A stretch of DNA of 7,416 bases, from positions 47,397 through 54,812 of the forward strand of contig DBXQ01000056.1 in NCBI GenBank assembly GCA_002309955.1, written 5' to 3'. Source of the DNA: Bacteroidales bacterium UBA1208 (GTDB taxonomy: Bacteria; Bacteroidota; Bacteroidia; Bacteroidales; P3). The translations under genes were made by a program, and so were the position numbers. The notes under the pieces are model-generated. The model had not been told where the DNA came from, searched no databases, and saw only the letters and a list, made by a program, of their open reading frames with translations. Below are positions 1 through 6,172 of the stretch, in pieces (the stretch's first letter is position 1; each line of letters opens with the position of its first letter).

Positions 1-296
1 ACTGAGGTAGAACGGAGGTCGAAGGGCGGATGACCGAGCGAACCAAGGGCAGCGCGAAAGGGAATTGTGAATAATACAATACCAGTCAAATAGTCGTTGT
101 TTTTCTAATGACGGTCATTAGAGAGGGACGAAATAGCATGTTTTTTCGATTGAAAAAGATAGATATTCTCCGAATGACCGATTTGGGTTGAACCGAAGCA
201 GAGGAGACGCAAGAGGGGGTGACATATGGCTTGATCAGAGTATGTTTTGAAACATATGTGATGACGCACTACCGTTGCGATGAGTTCGCGCCGGTG
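1..296. other. Gene-free left edge, no supported coding region
   Basis: No reading frame here looks like a protein. All frames are short, and those on the minus strand have no recognisable family motif. The plus strand is strikingly purine-rich in two blocks (about 1-60 and 121-215). The sequence ATGACCGA followed closely by GAACC occurs twice, near 30-44 and 174-195, which may be a decayed repeat. A 19-bp palindrome sits at 104-122. The region may be the eroded 3' end or spacer of a gene outside the window. Confidence 0.5.
104..122. repeat. 19-bp perfect palindrome, possible operator or hairpin
   Basis: TCTAATGAC (104-112) and GTCATTAGA (114-122) are perfect inverted repeats around a single central base (G113). 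With a one-base centre it suits binding of a dimeric DNA-binding protein better than an RNA hairpin. No gene start is nearby, so its role is unknown. Chance is possible, but nine paired bases on each side is uncommon. Confidence 0.5.
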
Positions 297-333
297 CAAA
301 AACAAAAGCCGACCGGAAAAGGTCGGCTTTTGC
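297..333 (-). terminator. Rho-independent terminator of the peptide transporter gene
   Basis: A perfect 12-bp stem (303-314 pairing with 321-332, core AAGCCGACC/GGTCGGCTT) encloses the six-base loop GGAAAA. Read on the minus strand, the stem ends in TTTTG and is followed by TTTTTGC, a good U-tract. It lies just beyond the stop codon of the transporter at 352, so it should end that transcript. Confidence 0.88.
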
Positions 334-351
334 TATGTTCAAAGAATGTTG

Positions 352-1959
352 TTATTGTGCATTATTCTTGGCGGCTTCGAGGGCGGCGCGCTCGCCGGTG
401 ACCTTTTCAAGCCATTTGACCATGCACAGCATGACAATCATCGAGAGGAAGCAGACGGCCATGAAGACCAGCCAGCACTTCCAGATGGGAATCTTGTTAT
501 ACAGGGCGGGACCAATCCAGAGGAAGCCGTTACCCACAGCGGTGGCACCGAGCCAGAGACCCTGGCAGAGACCGAGGAGGTTCTTGGGGGCTACCTTGGA
601 GATGAAGCTCAGACCCAGCGGGCTGATGAACAGCTCGGCAACAGTCATGCCGAAGTAATAGACAATGAGCACCCATGGGGCAGCCTTCTGAGCGGCGGAG
701 GTGGTGGCGTCGAGGGCGCGGAACTCTGTGCCCGAGGGATAACCTTGGATGTTGCAGAAGATAGACATGAAGAGGTAGGCGCAGCCTGCTATACCCATAC
801 CGATAGCAATCTTGCGCGGGGTGGAAATGCCTTTGCCGCGTTTGGTCAAACCCTCAAAGAGCCACATGATGGGGAAGGTGAGCACAATGACGAAGAAGGG
901 GTTCACAGCTTGCCAAACCTCGGGCGGGATGGCGGAGGTGATGACAAAGTCACGGGCAAAGAGCGACATGGAGGTACCGTTCTGGTGGAATGAGAACCAG
1001 AAGAAGACAGCGATAATCAGCACAGCGAACATTGCATAGAGACGCTGTTTGAGTTCCTTGGCCATAGCCAGTTTCTCTTCGGCGGTATAGTGGACGCTCT
1101 CTTGAGCGGCTTTCTTTGCAGGTGTGGGGAATTTCTTCTTGGTGCAGAGGAAGATGGTGAGGGATATGAGCATGGCGGCCACAGAGGCGATGAAGCTGTA
1201 GTGGACACCGGTGTTGAATACGTTGAGGTAGTTCTGGCAGAGCTCCTGGGCGGCCACGGTGTCGGCCGGTAAGGTCACGTGCATGTTGTTGAAGAGCTCA
1301 GTCATCTTGGTGAGGGCGTCGGCACCCATGGCGCTGCCGGTGGCAAGGAATTGGTGACACAGGGCGGGGAGGTCGGCATTGTATTCAAATCCGTTCTGCC
1401 CCAACCACCAGCTGCGGAGCAACGGAGCCACGAAGGGGGCAATAAGACCACCCACGTTGATGAACATGTAGAAGATTTGGAAACCGCTGTCGCGTTTACC
1501 TTTGGCAATGCGGAGGGCTTCGTCTCCCTGCTTGGCGGCTTCGGCCTCGAAGTTGTCGTACATTTGGCCTACGATAGCCTGCAGGTTGCCTTTGAACAGA
1601 CCATTACCGAAAGCGATAAGGAACAGGGCGATGCAGGTGAGGGGCAGGAGCCAGCCGATGTTGGACGCGGTGGCCAGAATGGGGATGGCCAGAATGACAT
1701 AGCCTGCTGCCATGATGAGCAGACCTGTTTGGATGGTTCCTTTGTAGTTCTGGGAACGGTCGGCGATGATACCGCCTACCAGACTCAGGATGTAGATGCC
1801 CATATAGAATATGGAATAGATTAATGTTGCCTTCTCCTCGGCAAGGCCGAATTTGGAGCAAAGGAACAGCACCAGTACAGCGTTCATAATATAGTAGCCG
1901 AAGCGTTCACCCATATTACTCAACGCCGCTGCGATTAGACCTTTTGGATGTCCTTTCAT
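352..1959 (-). CDS. POT/PTR2 family peptide:proton symporter
   Basis: This 535-residue inner-membrane protein of the major facilitator superfamily should import di- or tripeptides driven by the proton gradient. It has many hydrophobic segments consistent with 12-14 helices. The N-terminal family motif ExxERFxYY appears as NMGERFGYY (residues 15-23). Glu18 and Arg19 are present, but the first glutamate is replaced by Asn15. The second signature appears as GNGLFKGNLQA (about 118-128), with Lys123 in the place of the proton-coupling lysine, followed by FYMFINVG (163-170). A polar insert of roughly 20 residues (136-158) separates these two. The length is normal to slightly long for bacterial members. 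It is a single-gene unit with its own terminator, divergent from tsaC. The start ATG at 1959 leads directly into the first helix. The substrate cannot be read from sequence; family assignment is firm. Confidence 0.93.
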   Translation of the reverse strand: MKGHPKGLIAAALSNMGERFGYYIMNAVLVLFLCSKFGLAEEKATLIYSIFYMGIYILSLVGGIIADRSQNYKGTIQTGLLIMAAGYVILAIPILATASNIGWLLPLTCIALFLIAFGNGLFKGNLQAIVGQMYDNFEAEAAKQGDEALRIAKGKRDSGFQIFYMFINVGGLIAPFVAPLLRSWWLGQNGFEYNADLPALCHQFLATGSAMGADALTKMTELFNNMHVTLPADTVAAQELCQNYLNVFNTGVHYSFIASVAAMLISLTIFLCTKKKFPTPAKKAAQESVHYTAEEKLAMAKELKQRLYAMFAVLIIAVFFWFSFHQNGTSMSLFARDFVITSAIPPEVWQAVNPFFVIVLTFPIMWLFEGLTKRGKGISTPRKIAIGMGIAGCAYLFMSIFCNIQGYPSGTEFRALDATTSAAQKAAPWVLIVYYFGMTVAELFISPLGLSFISKVAPKNLLGLCQGLWLGATAVGNGFLWIGPALYNKIPIWKCWLVFMAVCFLSMIVMLCMVKWLEKVTGERAALEAAKNNAQ

Positions 1960-2025
1960 AAGTGTAACGTTTTAATGATTAATATTTTAATAATGAACAA
2001 TTGTCCTTTGTGCAGAAATTTTATC

Positions 2026-2068
2026 TTGCAAAGATACAAAAAAATCTTAATTTATCGTATCTTTGCAA
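2026..2068. promoter_or_regulatory. Divergent promoter pair in a perfect 12-bp inverted repeat
   Basis: TTGCAAAGATAC (2026-2037) and GTATCTTTGCAA (2057-2068) are perfect inverted repeats separated by 19 bases. Each arm contains a Bacteroidota -7 box, TATCTTTG. The box at 2058-2065 faces tsaC (start 2091), and the one at 2036-2029 on the minus strand faces the peptide transporter (start 1959). No good -33 TTTG was found at the usual spacing for either. The two promoters are close enough to compete for polymerase. Confidence 0.72.
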
Positions 2069-2090
2069 AGTTTTTTAACGATTTGTTGTC

Positions 2091-2657
2091 ATGATAAGTG
2101 ATATGCTTGAGCGGGCTTTGGGTGCATTGCGGGAAGGGGAGACACTTCTCTATCCCACCGATACGATATGGGGCATAGGGTGCGATGCCGTCAATCCCAC
2201 TGCCGTTGAGCGGGTCTATGCTATCAAGGAGCGCGACCATGGCAAATCGATGCTTATACTGGTCTCTGCTGCCATGCTTGCGCCCGATATACCGCAAGGG
2301 GTTAAGACCCTGTTGCTGGAGAGTGGCAGGCCTACAACGGTGGTGTTGCCTGCCTGCCATGTGGCACTCTCTTTGCCTCAAAATCTGCTGGCACAGGATG
2401 GCACGGTGGGCGTGCGGGTGCCGCGCATGGATTTCTGTCAGGAATTGCTGCGTCAGTTCGGTCGTCCCATTGTCAGTACTTCGGCCAATCTCTCGGGTCA
2501 ACCTTCCCCGTTGTGTTATGACGACATCGCCGAGGAGTTGAAGCAGCGGGTGGACTGCTGTCTGCCCGACCTGCCGGAGTTCCGCCACCACGCCATCGGC
2601 TCCAGCCGCATACTGAAGGTGAACCCCGATGGAACAATCGCGGTAATAAGAGAATAA
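2091..2657 (+). CDS. tsaC: L-threonylcarbamoyladenylate synthase (TsaC/YrdC/Sua5 family)
   Basis: This cytoplasmic enzyme makes threonylcarbamoyl-AMP from threonine, bicarbonate and ATP. It is the first step in forming t6A at position 37 of tRNAs that read ANN codons. The 188-residue product is a single YrdC domain of the short form, without the C-terminal Sua5 extension. Visible motifs are YPTDTIWGIGCDA (21-33), KERDHGKSM (46-54, the K-x-R plus following lysine that bind nucleotide), GVRVP (107-111) and STSANLSG (129-136). The ATG lies about 25 bases after a strong -7 box. The gene stands alone, divergent from the peptide transporter, with no t6A partner genes beside it. The family call is very secure and this is most likely a housekeeping copy. 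Confidence 0.94.
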   Translation: MISDMLERALGALREGETLLYPTDTIWGIGCDAVNPTAVERVYAIKERDHGKSMLILVSAAMLAPDIPQGVKTLLLESGRPTTVVLPACHVALSLPQNLLAQDGTVGVRVPRMDFCQELLRQFGRPIVSTSANLSGQPSPLCYDDIAEELKQRVDCCLPDLPEFRHHAIGSSRILKVNPDGTIAVIRE

Positions 2658-2695
2658 AAAAACGAAGGCCCCGCCATGTACGGCAGGGCCTTCGT
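2655..2695 (-). terminator. Hairpin after tsaC with U-tract facing the minus strand
   Basis: ACGAAGGCCC (2662-2671) pairs perfectly with GGGCCTTCGT (2686-2695). After one mismatch, GCC (2673-2675) pairs with GGC (2682-2684) around a six-base loop. A run of A at 2655-2662 gives a seven-base U-tract only for minus-strand RNA, so it is a canonical terminator for transcripts coming leftward from the HXXEE gene at 3031. On the plus strand it follows the tsaC stop at once and may still stop or protect that mRNA, but it lacks a U-tract there. Confidence 0.8.
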
Positions 2696-2721
2696 CCTAT
2701 GAGTGGGGTTGCGGTTGTTGA

Positions 2722-2961
2722 TGCAGTAGGATTACATATTCTGATACTCTGTTGCAGCGGAATGCAATTCCGCCGCAACAGACTACGAATAGCATCCGAG
2801 CAGGAGAGAGTATCCGTCGCCCTTTCGAGCAGATGGCACAGCGGTTTCCCCACACCACCCTCGTCCGCTTCAACCGCGACAATACTGAGCCCTACATCGA
2901 AAACCTCCCCGGTTTTACCGCCTTTCCCGAAGACATCGCCACTGTCATCAACCAGCTGTGA
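2722..2961 (+). pseudogene. Possible C-terminal remnant of a Sir2-like (sirtuin) protein
   Basis: An open frame of about 79 codons follows a stop at 2719-2721 and ends in TGA at 2959-2961. It has no ATG until deep inside; TTG at 2752 is the only early alternative start. The last 50 residues look like real protein: SIRRPFEQMAQRFPHTT, then VRFNRDNTEPYIENL, then FPEDIATVINQL. From memory this resembles the end of Sir2-like proteins of the macrodomain-linked type, where IRYPFWQM is followed by a strand with an asparagine and a final DIGEVL-type helix. The catalytic Rossmann core and the zinc-binding part are absent, so this would be a 3' fragment left by a deletion. The first 25-30 codons look non-homologous. 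It could instead be an unrelated small protein. There is no recognisable promoter. Confidence 0.4.
2751..2779. repeat. 13-bp inverted repeat with 3-base loop
   Basis: GTTGCAGCGGAAT (2751-2763) and ATTCCGCCGCAAC (2767-2779) are inverted repeats with one mismatch around GCA. The hairpin would be stable, but no T-run follows on either strand, so it is not a typical intrinsic terminator. It lies at the point where the Sir2-like similarity fades and may mark the deletion junction. Confidence 0.5.
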
Positions 2962-3030
2962 GCTGGCTGACAATGCCAAAACCAGACCTGTTAGGAAGGT
3001 CGTTGTTTGCACGTGATACACCAATGTCCT

Positions 3031-3657
3031 CTATAACTCCATTGAGCCGAAAGCACTCTGGCGGGTGAGGGGATAGCCAGGTTTACGGCCGAGTTTATAG
3101 TATAGCGGTGAGCGGAAACTGAAGAAGAACACCACGGCAAACCACACTACAGCGATTGCCCAGTCGTACCACACGTACATGGCAGCATCGAACTCACCAC
3201 CAAAGAAATAGCAGCATCCGATGATACCCAACCCGATAGTGGTGAGGATGCCTGGGTTATAGCAAGCTTTGAGCCGAATGGGAAAGATGACAAAGTGCAT
3301 CAGTACCTCAGCGAAGAGGAACATGAAAGCTGCCAGCGTCATAAAACGCACACTCGGCAAGAGCAGGGGAAGGATGTAGACAAGCAACAGGAATCCCCAG
3401 TTGCCGAACATCGAACTAAGGTTGTTGACGCCCCATTTGGATGAGTCAGATTCGCTGCTATTCATCAGCACTTTCATTCCCACCAAAGGAAATCCGCCTG
3501 GCCATCCAAACTCCTCGAAGAAGTGGAGAAACAACACCGCATTGGCGGCAAGAAGCAGACGGTTGACGGTGCCCATCGGCATTAGAATGGCCACAAGGGC
3601 AAAAGCTCCGGCCAGAAAGACCGAAATGTTGTGCCAGTTGTTGATAATCTTTTTCAT
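3031..3657 (-). CDS. HXXEE-domain membrane protein (copy 1)
   Basis: This 208-residue hydrophobic protein of unknown function has about five or six predicted membrane helices (roughly 12-28, 32-47, 87-104, 106-124, 137-153, 162-181). It carries the HXXEE family signature HFFEE (45-49), directly followed by GWPGGFP (51-57). It also has a second conserved block, EVLMH (Glu117, His121), and YNPG (133-136). The conserved histidines and glutamates near membrane ends suggest a metal site or membrane enzyme, but that is inference and no reaction is established. It is divergent from an AraC-family regulator, with 160 bases between starts, and has its own -7 box. Two paralogs lie further right. The next leftward terminator is some 340 bases past its stop. 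Family assignment is confident. Confidence 0.87.
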   Translation of the reverse strand: MKKIINNWHNISVFLAGAFALVAILMPMGTVNRLLLAANAVLFLHFFEEFGWPGGFPLVGMKVLMNSSESDSSKWGVNNLSSMFGNWGFLLLVYILPLLLPSVRFMTLAAFMFLFAEVLMHFVIFPIRLKACYNPGILTTIGLGIIGCCYFFGGEFDAAMYVWYDWAIAVVWFAVVFFFSFRSPLYYKLGRKPGYPLTRQSAFGSMEL

Positions 3658-3712
3658 TGATATCTGGGTTTGAATAATTTATATAATTGTAGTATGCCTG
3701 TTTTTCAATTTG

Positions 3713-3743
3713 CAAAGGTACAGCCATTATTTCATCCACTAAA
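3713..3743 (-). promoter_or_regulatory. Promoter of HXXEE copy 1
   Basis: On the minus strand TACCTTTG (3720-3713) matches the Bacteroidota -7 box exactly, within GTACCTTTGCAAA. A weak -33 box TTTA (3743-3740) lies 19 bases upstream. Transcription would start about 50 bases before the ATG at 3657. The stretch after the box, CAAATTGAAAAA, is nearly repeated at the promoter of HXXEE copy 3. Confidence 0.65.
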
Positions 3744-3762
3744 GAGCAATGCGTCGGTGATA

Positions 3763-3840
3763 TTGAGCAAAAAGTACGATGTTGGAAAAAAATTGTATTT
3801 TTGCAGCTGAAAATAGAATGATTATGGAGCAAAAAGTAGG
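3763..3840 (+). repeat. Paired 12-bp direct repeat flanking the AraC-1 promoter
   Basis: GAGCAAAAAGTA occurs at 3765-3776 and again at 3827-3838, 62 bases apart (about six helical turns). Identity extends to 15 of 17 positions (ATtGAGCAAAAAGTAcG against ATgGAGCAAAAAGTAgG). The first copy lies upstream of the -7 box and the second spans codons 2-5 counted from the ATG at 3824. The placement would suit looping or autoregulation by the AraC protein, but could also be a chance duplication. Confidence 0.5.
3796..3803 (+). promoter_or_regulatory. -7 promoter box of the first AraC-family gene
   Basis: TATTTTTG, preceded by G and followed by CAGCTGAAAAT, fits the same GTAnnTTTGCA pattern as the neighbouring promoters. 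Transcription would begin near 3808-3812. This places the ATG at 3779 upstream of the transcript and supports starts at 3818 or 3824. No clear -33 box is seen at normal spacing, as expected for a promoter needing an activator. Confidence 0.62.
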
Positions 3841-4600
3841 TATATCGTTATGTACAGGCGGATGGGCCAAACGCATTGTGGGCAGCCGTATGTGCCTTGT
3901 GGAAAAGGGTTTTATCACAGTGTTGACACCAATGATTCCCACCATGGATGCCGAGCGAAGCGAAGACTATGGAGAGTGTGTCGTTGTTGAGGATATGGGC
4001 CGGGTGTCGGGTGAAACAGCGCCTTTCTTCTCAAAGATAATGCCGTTAGTCAGCAACTCAATACCATGTATAAAACTTGATGAGGATAAGCAGGAGTACA
4101 TAGTCAATGCGGTGCGGCACATCGCCGAACGGGAAGCACTGCAGCCTGAGACTGAAATCTTCCGTCAGATGAACGACCATCTCGCCTCTTTGCAGAGGTT
4201 GCAGCTGATTTTGGAGTTTCTGTATGATTTTGCATCCGCCAAGAAGCCAGTGGCAGAAAAACCTTCTCGTGGAGAGCAACTCTTTGTGGTCTTCATGAAA
4301 TCAATCGCGCTCCACTACGCCGAAAGGCTCACCGTTGCCGACTATGCTGCAGAGGCCTGCCTGACGGTGCGCCACTTCTCCACGCTCATCCAGCAGTATT
4401 CAGGCCAAACGCCCAAGCAATGGATTCATACCTTCACTATCAACCAGGCCAAGCATCTGCTGATGCAGCCTGGTATGCAGGTCAAGGAAGTGGCCGACCG
4501 TCTTGGATTCCCCGAGCAGTTCACCTTCCGCAAATACTTCAAGACCCACACGGGTTTATCACCTACCGACTACCGTGAGGGTAAAAACACTCGCCAATAA
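3818..4600 (+). CDS. AraC-family transcriptional regulator (copy 1)
   Basis: This cytoplasmic DNA-binding regulator has about 260 residues. The C-terminal third is a typical AraC/XylS domain. The first helix-turn-helix is near 172-193 (LTVADYAAEACLTVRHFSTL) and the second near 220-240 (VKEVADRLGFPEQFTFRKYF), closing with the family signature around GLSPTDYR (246-253). The N-terminal 150 residues are weakly cupin-like and would hold the effector or dimer surface; no ligand can be named. I chose ATG 3818 because the likely -7 box is at 3796-3803. ATG 3824 (MEQKVG...) is equally possible, while the in-frame ATG at 3779 lies upstream of the box. It is divergent from HXXEE copy 1, the usual arrangement for a regulator and its target, and ends in a strong terminator. 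Family call is secure; the target is inferred. Confidence 0.9.
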   Translation: MIMEQKVGISLCTGGWAKRIVGSRMCLVEKGFITVLTPMIPTMDAERSEDYGECVVVEDMGRVSGETAPFFSKIMPLVSNSIPCIKLDEDKQEYIVNAVRHIAEREALQPETEIFRQMNDHLASLQRLQLILEFLYDFASAKKPVAEKPSRGEQLFVVFMKSIALHYAERLTVADYAAEACLTVRHFSTLIQQYSGQTPKQWIHTFTINQAKHLLMQPGMQVKEVADRLGFPEQFTFRKYFKTHTGLSPTDYREGKNTRQ

Positions 4601-4650
4601 AAGAGCTGATACTGCCTCAGGAAAGAGAATGTGGCCATGCTAAGGTATCG

Positions 4651-4707
4651 ATGAAGACTGAAGAAGCAATACCCAAGCATCGCTTCTTCAGTCTTCATAT
4701 CTTTTTT
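4651..4707 (+). terminator. Strong intrinsic terminator of the first AraC-family gene
   Basis: A perfect 17-bp stem (4651-4667 with 4682-4698, arm ATGAAGACTGAAGAAGC) encloses a 14-base loop and is followed by TATC and six T (4702-4707). The U-tract is on the plus strand only, so it ends the AraC transcript starting near 3808. It also overlaps the end of the minus-strand tail at 4706. Confidence 0.87.
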
Positions 4708-4777
4708 ATCGTTTGTCCTGCACGCCGTACTTAATCCATTCGTACTGAAGATAGCGGGCTTTAATGGCCGTGTGCAT
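4706..4777 (-). pseudogene. 3' tail of an unknown gene X (copy 1), ending KYGVQDKR-stop
   Basis: Downstream of HXXEE copy 2 and in the same frame as its TGA stop, the minus strand encodes MHTAIKARYLQYEW then IKYGVQDKR and TAA at 4708-4706. The composition is protein-like, unlike random intergenic DNA. A second copy of the last nine residues occurs at 7203-7232 with mostly synonymous differences, which argues that this was once coding. No start signal or full gene is present (an ATG at 4777 would give only 23 residues), so I read it as the surviving 3' end of a deleted gene. I cannot name the family. A functional 23-residue peptide is a less likely alternative. Confidence 0.45.
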
Positions 4778-4807
4778 GCTGAGCAACCGAATACTGGGAA
4801 TACTTAC

Positions 4808-5422
4808 TCATTTGGTTCGATTTTGTAACTGTTTTTTCAGCATTCGGGGCATGTCTCTGTAACGTATTCCGACCATCATGGTAAGTGTCTTCTGCATGGT
4901 GACAAAAGCCGCAAGGAATATGATGATTCCCAATAGGTAGTCGTACCAGAGGGCAAGATGGTTGCTGGCGAGATACCACAAGAGAGAAATACCGGCAGCG
5001 GCTTCGAGCCATGCCGTAACCATTCCGGGGGTATACATTCTCTTTAATCGGAATAACTTGATGCCTAAAGTGTGTACCAGACCTTCGAAAATACCAAAAG
5101 TGGCAATAGAAACAGCGAACATTGCGGTATCGTCGAAGATGAACGGCACAAGGGTTATCGATATTAAAAAGATGCTTGTGGGTATTCGGCTTGCCCTGCG
5201 CAAATCGTCGTTCAGTTTCTTTCCAATAAGGCTTGAAATCAAATCAATAAAGCCACCAGGGTATGCACCTTCTTCCCATTCGTGCAGGATGAAGAGAAAA
5301 TTGAACACCACCACGAAACGCTGCACAGCAGACAAGCCGTCCATCATCGAGGTGATTACCATAAAGAGCATTGCAAGCACTGTGTAAATCTCCAGTGCAT
5401 AATGTTTGATGAATTTACCCAT
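4808..5422 (-). CDS. HXXEE-domain membrane protein (copy 2)
   Basis: This 204-residue hydrophobic paralog has several membrane helices (about 10-27, 33-48, 82-97, 99-116, and two more to about 180) and a basic C-terminus. The signature is HEWEE (47-51) followed by GAYPGGF (52-58). The second block is EGLVH (Glu113, His117) and YTPG (130-133), at the same spacing as in copy 1. The polar stretch between the two blocks (67-80) is rich in charge and differs from the other copies. It starts 26 bases after the stop of copy 3 on the same strand with no promoter of its own, so the two are probably co-transcribed. AACAAAGAAAAAAC precedes the ATG without a real Shine-Dalgarno sequence. Function is unknown; family membership is clear from the motifs. 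Confidence 0.85.
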   Translation of the reverse strand: MGKFIKHYALEIYTVLAMLFMVITSMMDGLSAVQRFVVVFNFLFILHEWEEGAYPGGFIDLISSLIGKKLNDDLRRASRIPTSIFLISITLVPFIFDDTAMFAVSIATFGIFEGLVHTLGIKLFRLKRMYTPGMVTAWLEAAAGISLLWYLASNHLALWYDYLLGIIIFLAAFVTMQKTLTMMVGIRYRDMPRMLKKQLQNRTK

Positions 5423-5448
5423 GTTTTTTCTTTGTTATAGATTACACA

Positions 5449-6120
5449 TTATGATTGTTTGCGCCAAAGTGTGGCAATGCCGAGTTTGACATCGAACTCC
5501 TCTGCCTGATACTGGGCAAATCCAAAGGTTGTTTTGCGACTGCGGCAGGTCAGGATGGGGAGCAGAATCATCACAACCGATACAAAGGGGAATGCCACTA
5601 AAGGACCCCACCAGTAGTAGTGCGGCACAGCGAAATAGGTGGCAATATACCAAAGGTAATAGGCACCTACAGGGAACATCACAACCAGCGACGATAGGCA
5701 TCCCGGCGAATACCACGACTTGAGCGAAATGTTCAACTTCAGGAAATGCATAAACACTTGCGCCATCGTGAAGTAGGCAATGAATATGCCCAGCCATAAG
5801 CAGTTGTGGCAGAAAATGCCGACGATATAGAGCGTATAGGCAAGGAATGTGTTGACAATCGTTGCACTCAGCTCGTTCAGCGGATAGCGGGCAATGTCAT
5901 TTTTCTCACCAAAGAGGGCGTGGTTGGCAGCAGCAGGGAAACCGCCGGGAAACACATACTCCTCGAACTGGTGAAAGAGCAACGCCATAAAAAGCAGAAT
6001 CATCAGTCGCTGTGTTGTGGGAACCAAATCGGGCGTTAGGCCGACAAAGAAAGCCAACAGTACGAAAAGCAAGCCTCCAATAGCTGACCAGTACCTACAA
6101 AAAAATCTGAATACTTTCAT
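5449..6120 (-). CDS. HXXEE-domain membrane protein (copy 3)
   Basis: This 223-residue membrane protein is the first gene of the two-gene HXXEE operon. Numbering uses the ATG at 6120; an in-frame TTG two codons earlier is less likely. The signature is HQFEE (50-54) followed by YVFPGGFPAA (55-64). The second block has Gln121 where the other two copies have glutamate, then His125 (QVFMH), and YSPG at 137-140. About six hydrophobic helices are visible. It is the most diverged copy at that acidic position, which may alter metal binding or activity. It is divergent from the second AraC-family gene with 166 bases between starts. Its promoter region shares a 20-base block with that of copy 1. Function is unknown. 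Confidence 0.86.
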   Translation of the reverse strand: MKVFRFFCRYWSAIGGLLFVLLAFFVGLTPDLVPTTQRLMILLFMALLFHQFEEYVFPGGFPAAANHALFGEKNDIARYPLNELSATIVNTFLAYTLYIVGIFCHNCLWLGIFIAYFTMAQVFMHFLKLNISLKSWYSPGCLSSLVVMFPVGAYYLWYIATYFAVPHYYWWGPLVAFPFVSVVMILLPILTCRSRKTTFGFAQYQAEEFDVKLGIATLWRKQS

Positions 6121-6164
6121 AATCAAAATCTTTTTATGTTATTAAACTTGTTATTTTTCGATTG

Positions 6165-6172
6165 CAAAATTA
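6165..6172 (-). promoter_or_regulatory. -7 promoter box of the HXXEE copy 3-copy 2 operon
   Basis: On the minus strand TAATTTTG (6172-6165) sits in GTAATTTTGCAATCGAAAAA. This parallels GTACCTTTGCAAATTGAAAAA before HXXEE copy 1. The expected start of transcription is about 40 bases before the ATG at 6120. No -33 box is seen at the usual distance. Confidence 0.6.

Noticed and set aside
280..993. Long plus-strand open frame of 237 codons opposite the peptide transporter
   Set aside because: It is the antisense shadow of the transporter gene. It is rich in Gly, Glu and His from reversed hydrophobic codons and has no family motifs. The frame at 1279-1824 is the same kind of shadow.
2052..2591. 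Minus-strand open frame of 179 codons opposite tsaC
   Set aside because: It is antisense to a confidently identified tsaC gene and has no recognisable domain.
2473..3024. Minus-strand open frame of 183 codons with a signal-peptide-like start
   Set aside because: The hydrophobic start is short, and the rest is low-complexity and runs antisense into tsaC through the terminator hairpin. The plus strand reads better in both parts.
3779..3817. ATG at 3779 as the start of the first AraC-family gene
   Set aside because: It lies upstream of the likely -7 box at 3796-3803, so it would not be on the transcript. The extra 13 residues add nothing domain-like.
4962..5387. Plus-strand open frame of 141 codons inside HXXEE copy 2
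   Set aside because: It is antisense to a gene with clear HXXEE motifs, and the translation is basic and motif-free.
6121..6126. TTG at 6126 as the start of HXXEE copy 3
   Set aside because: An ATG two codons downstream (6120) is the more likely initiator.
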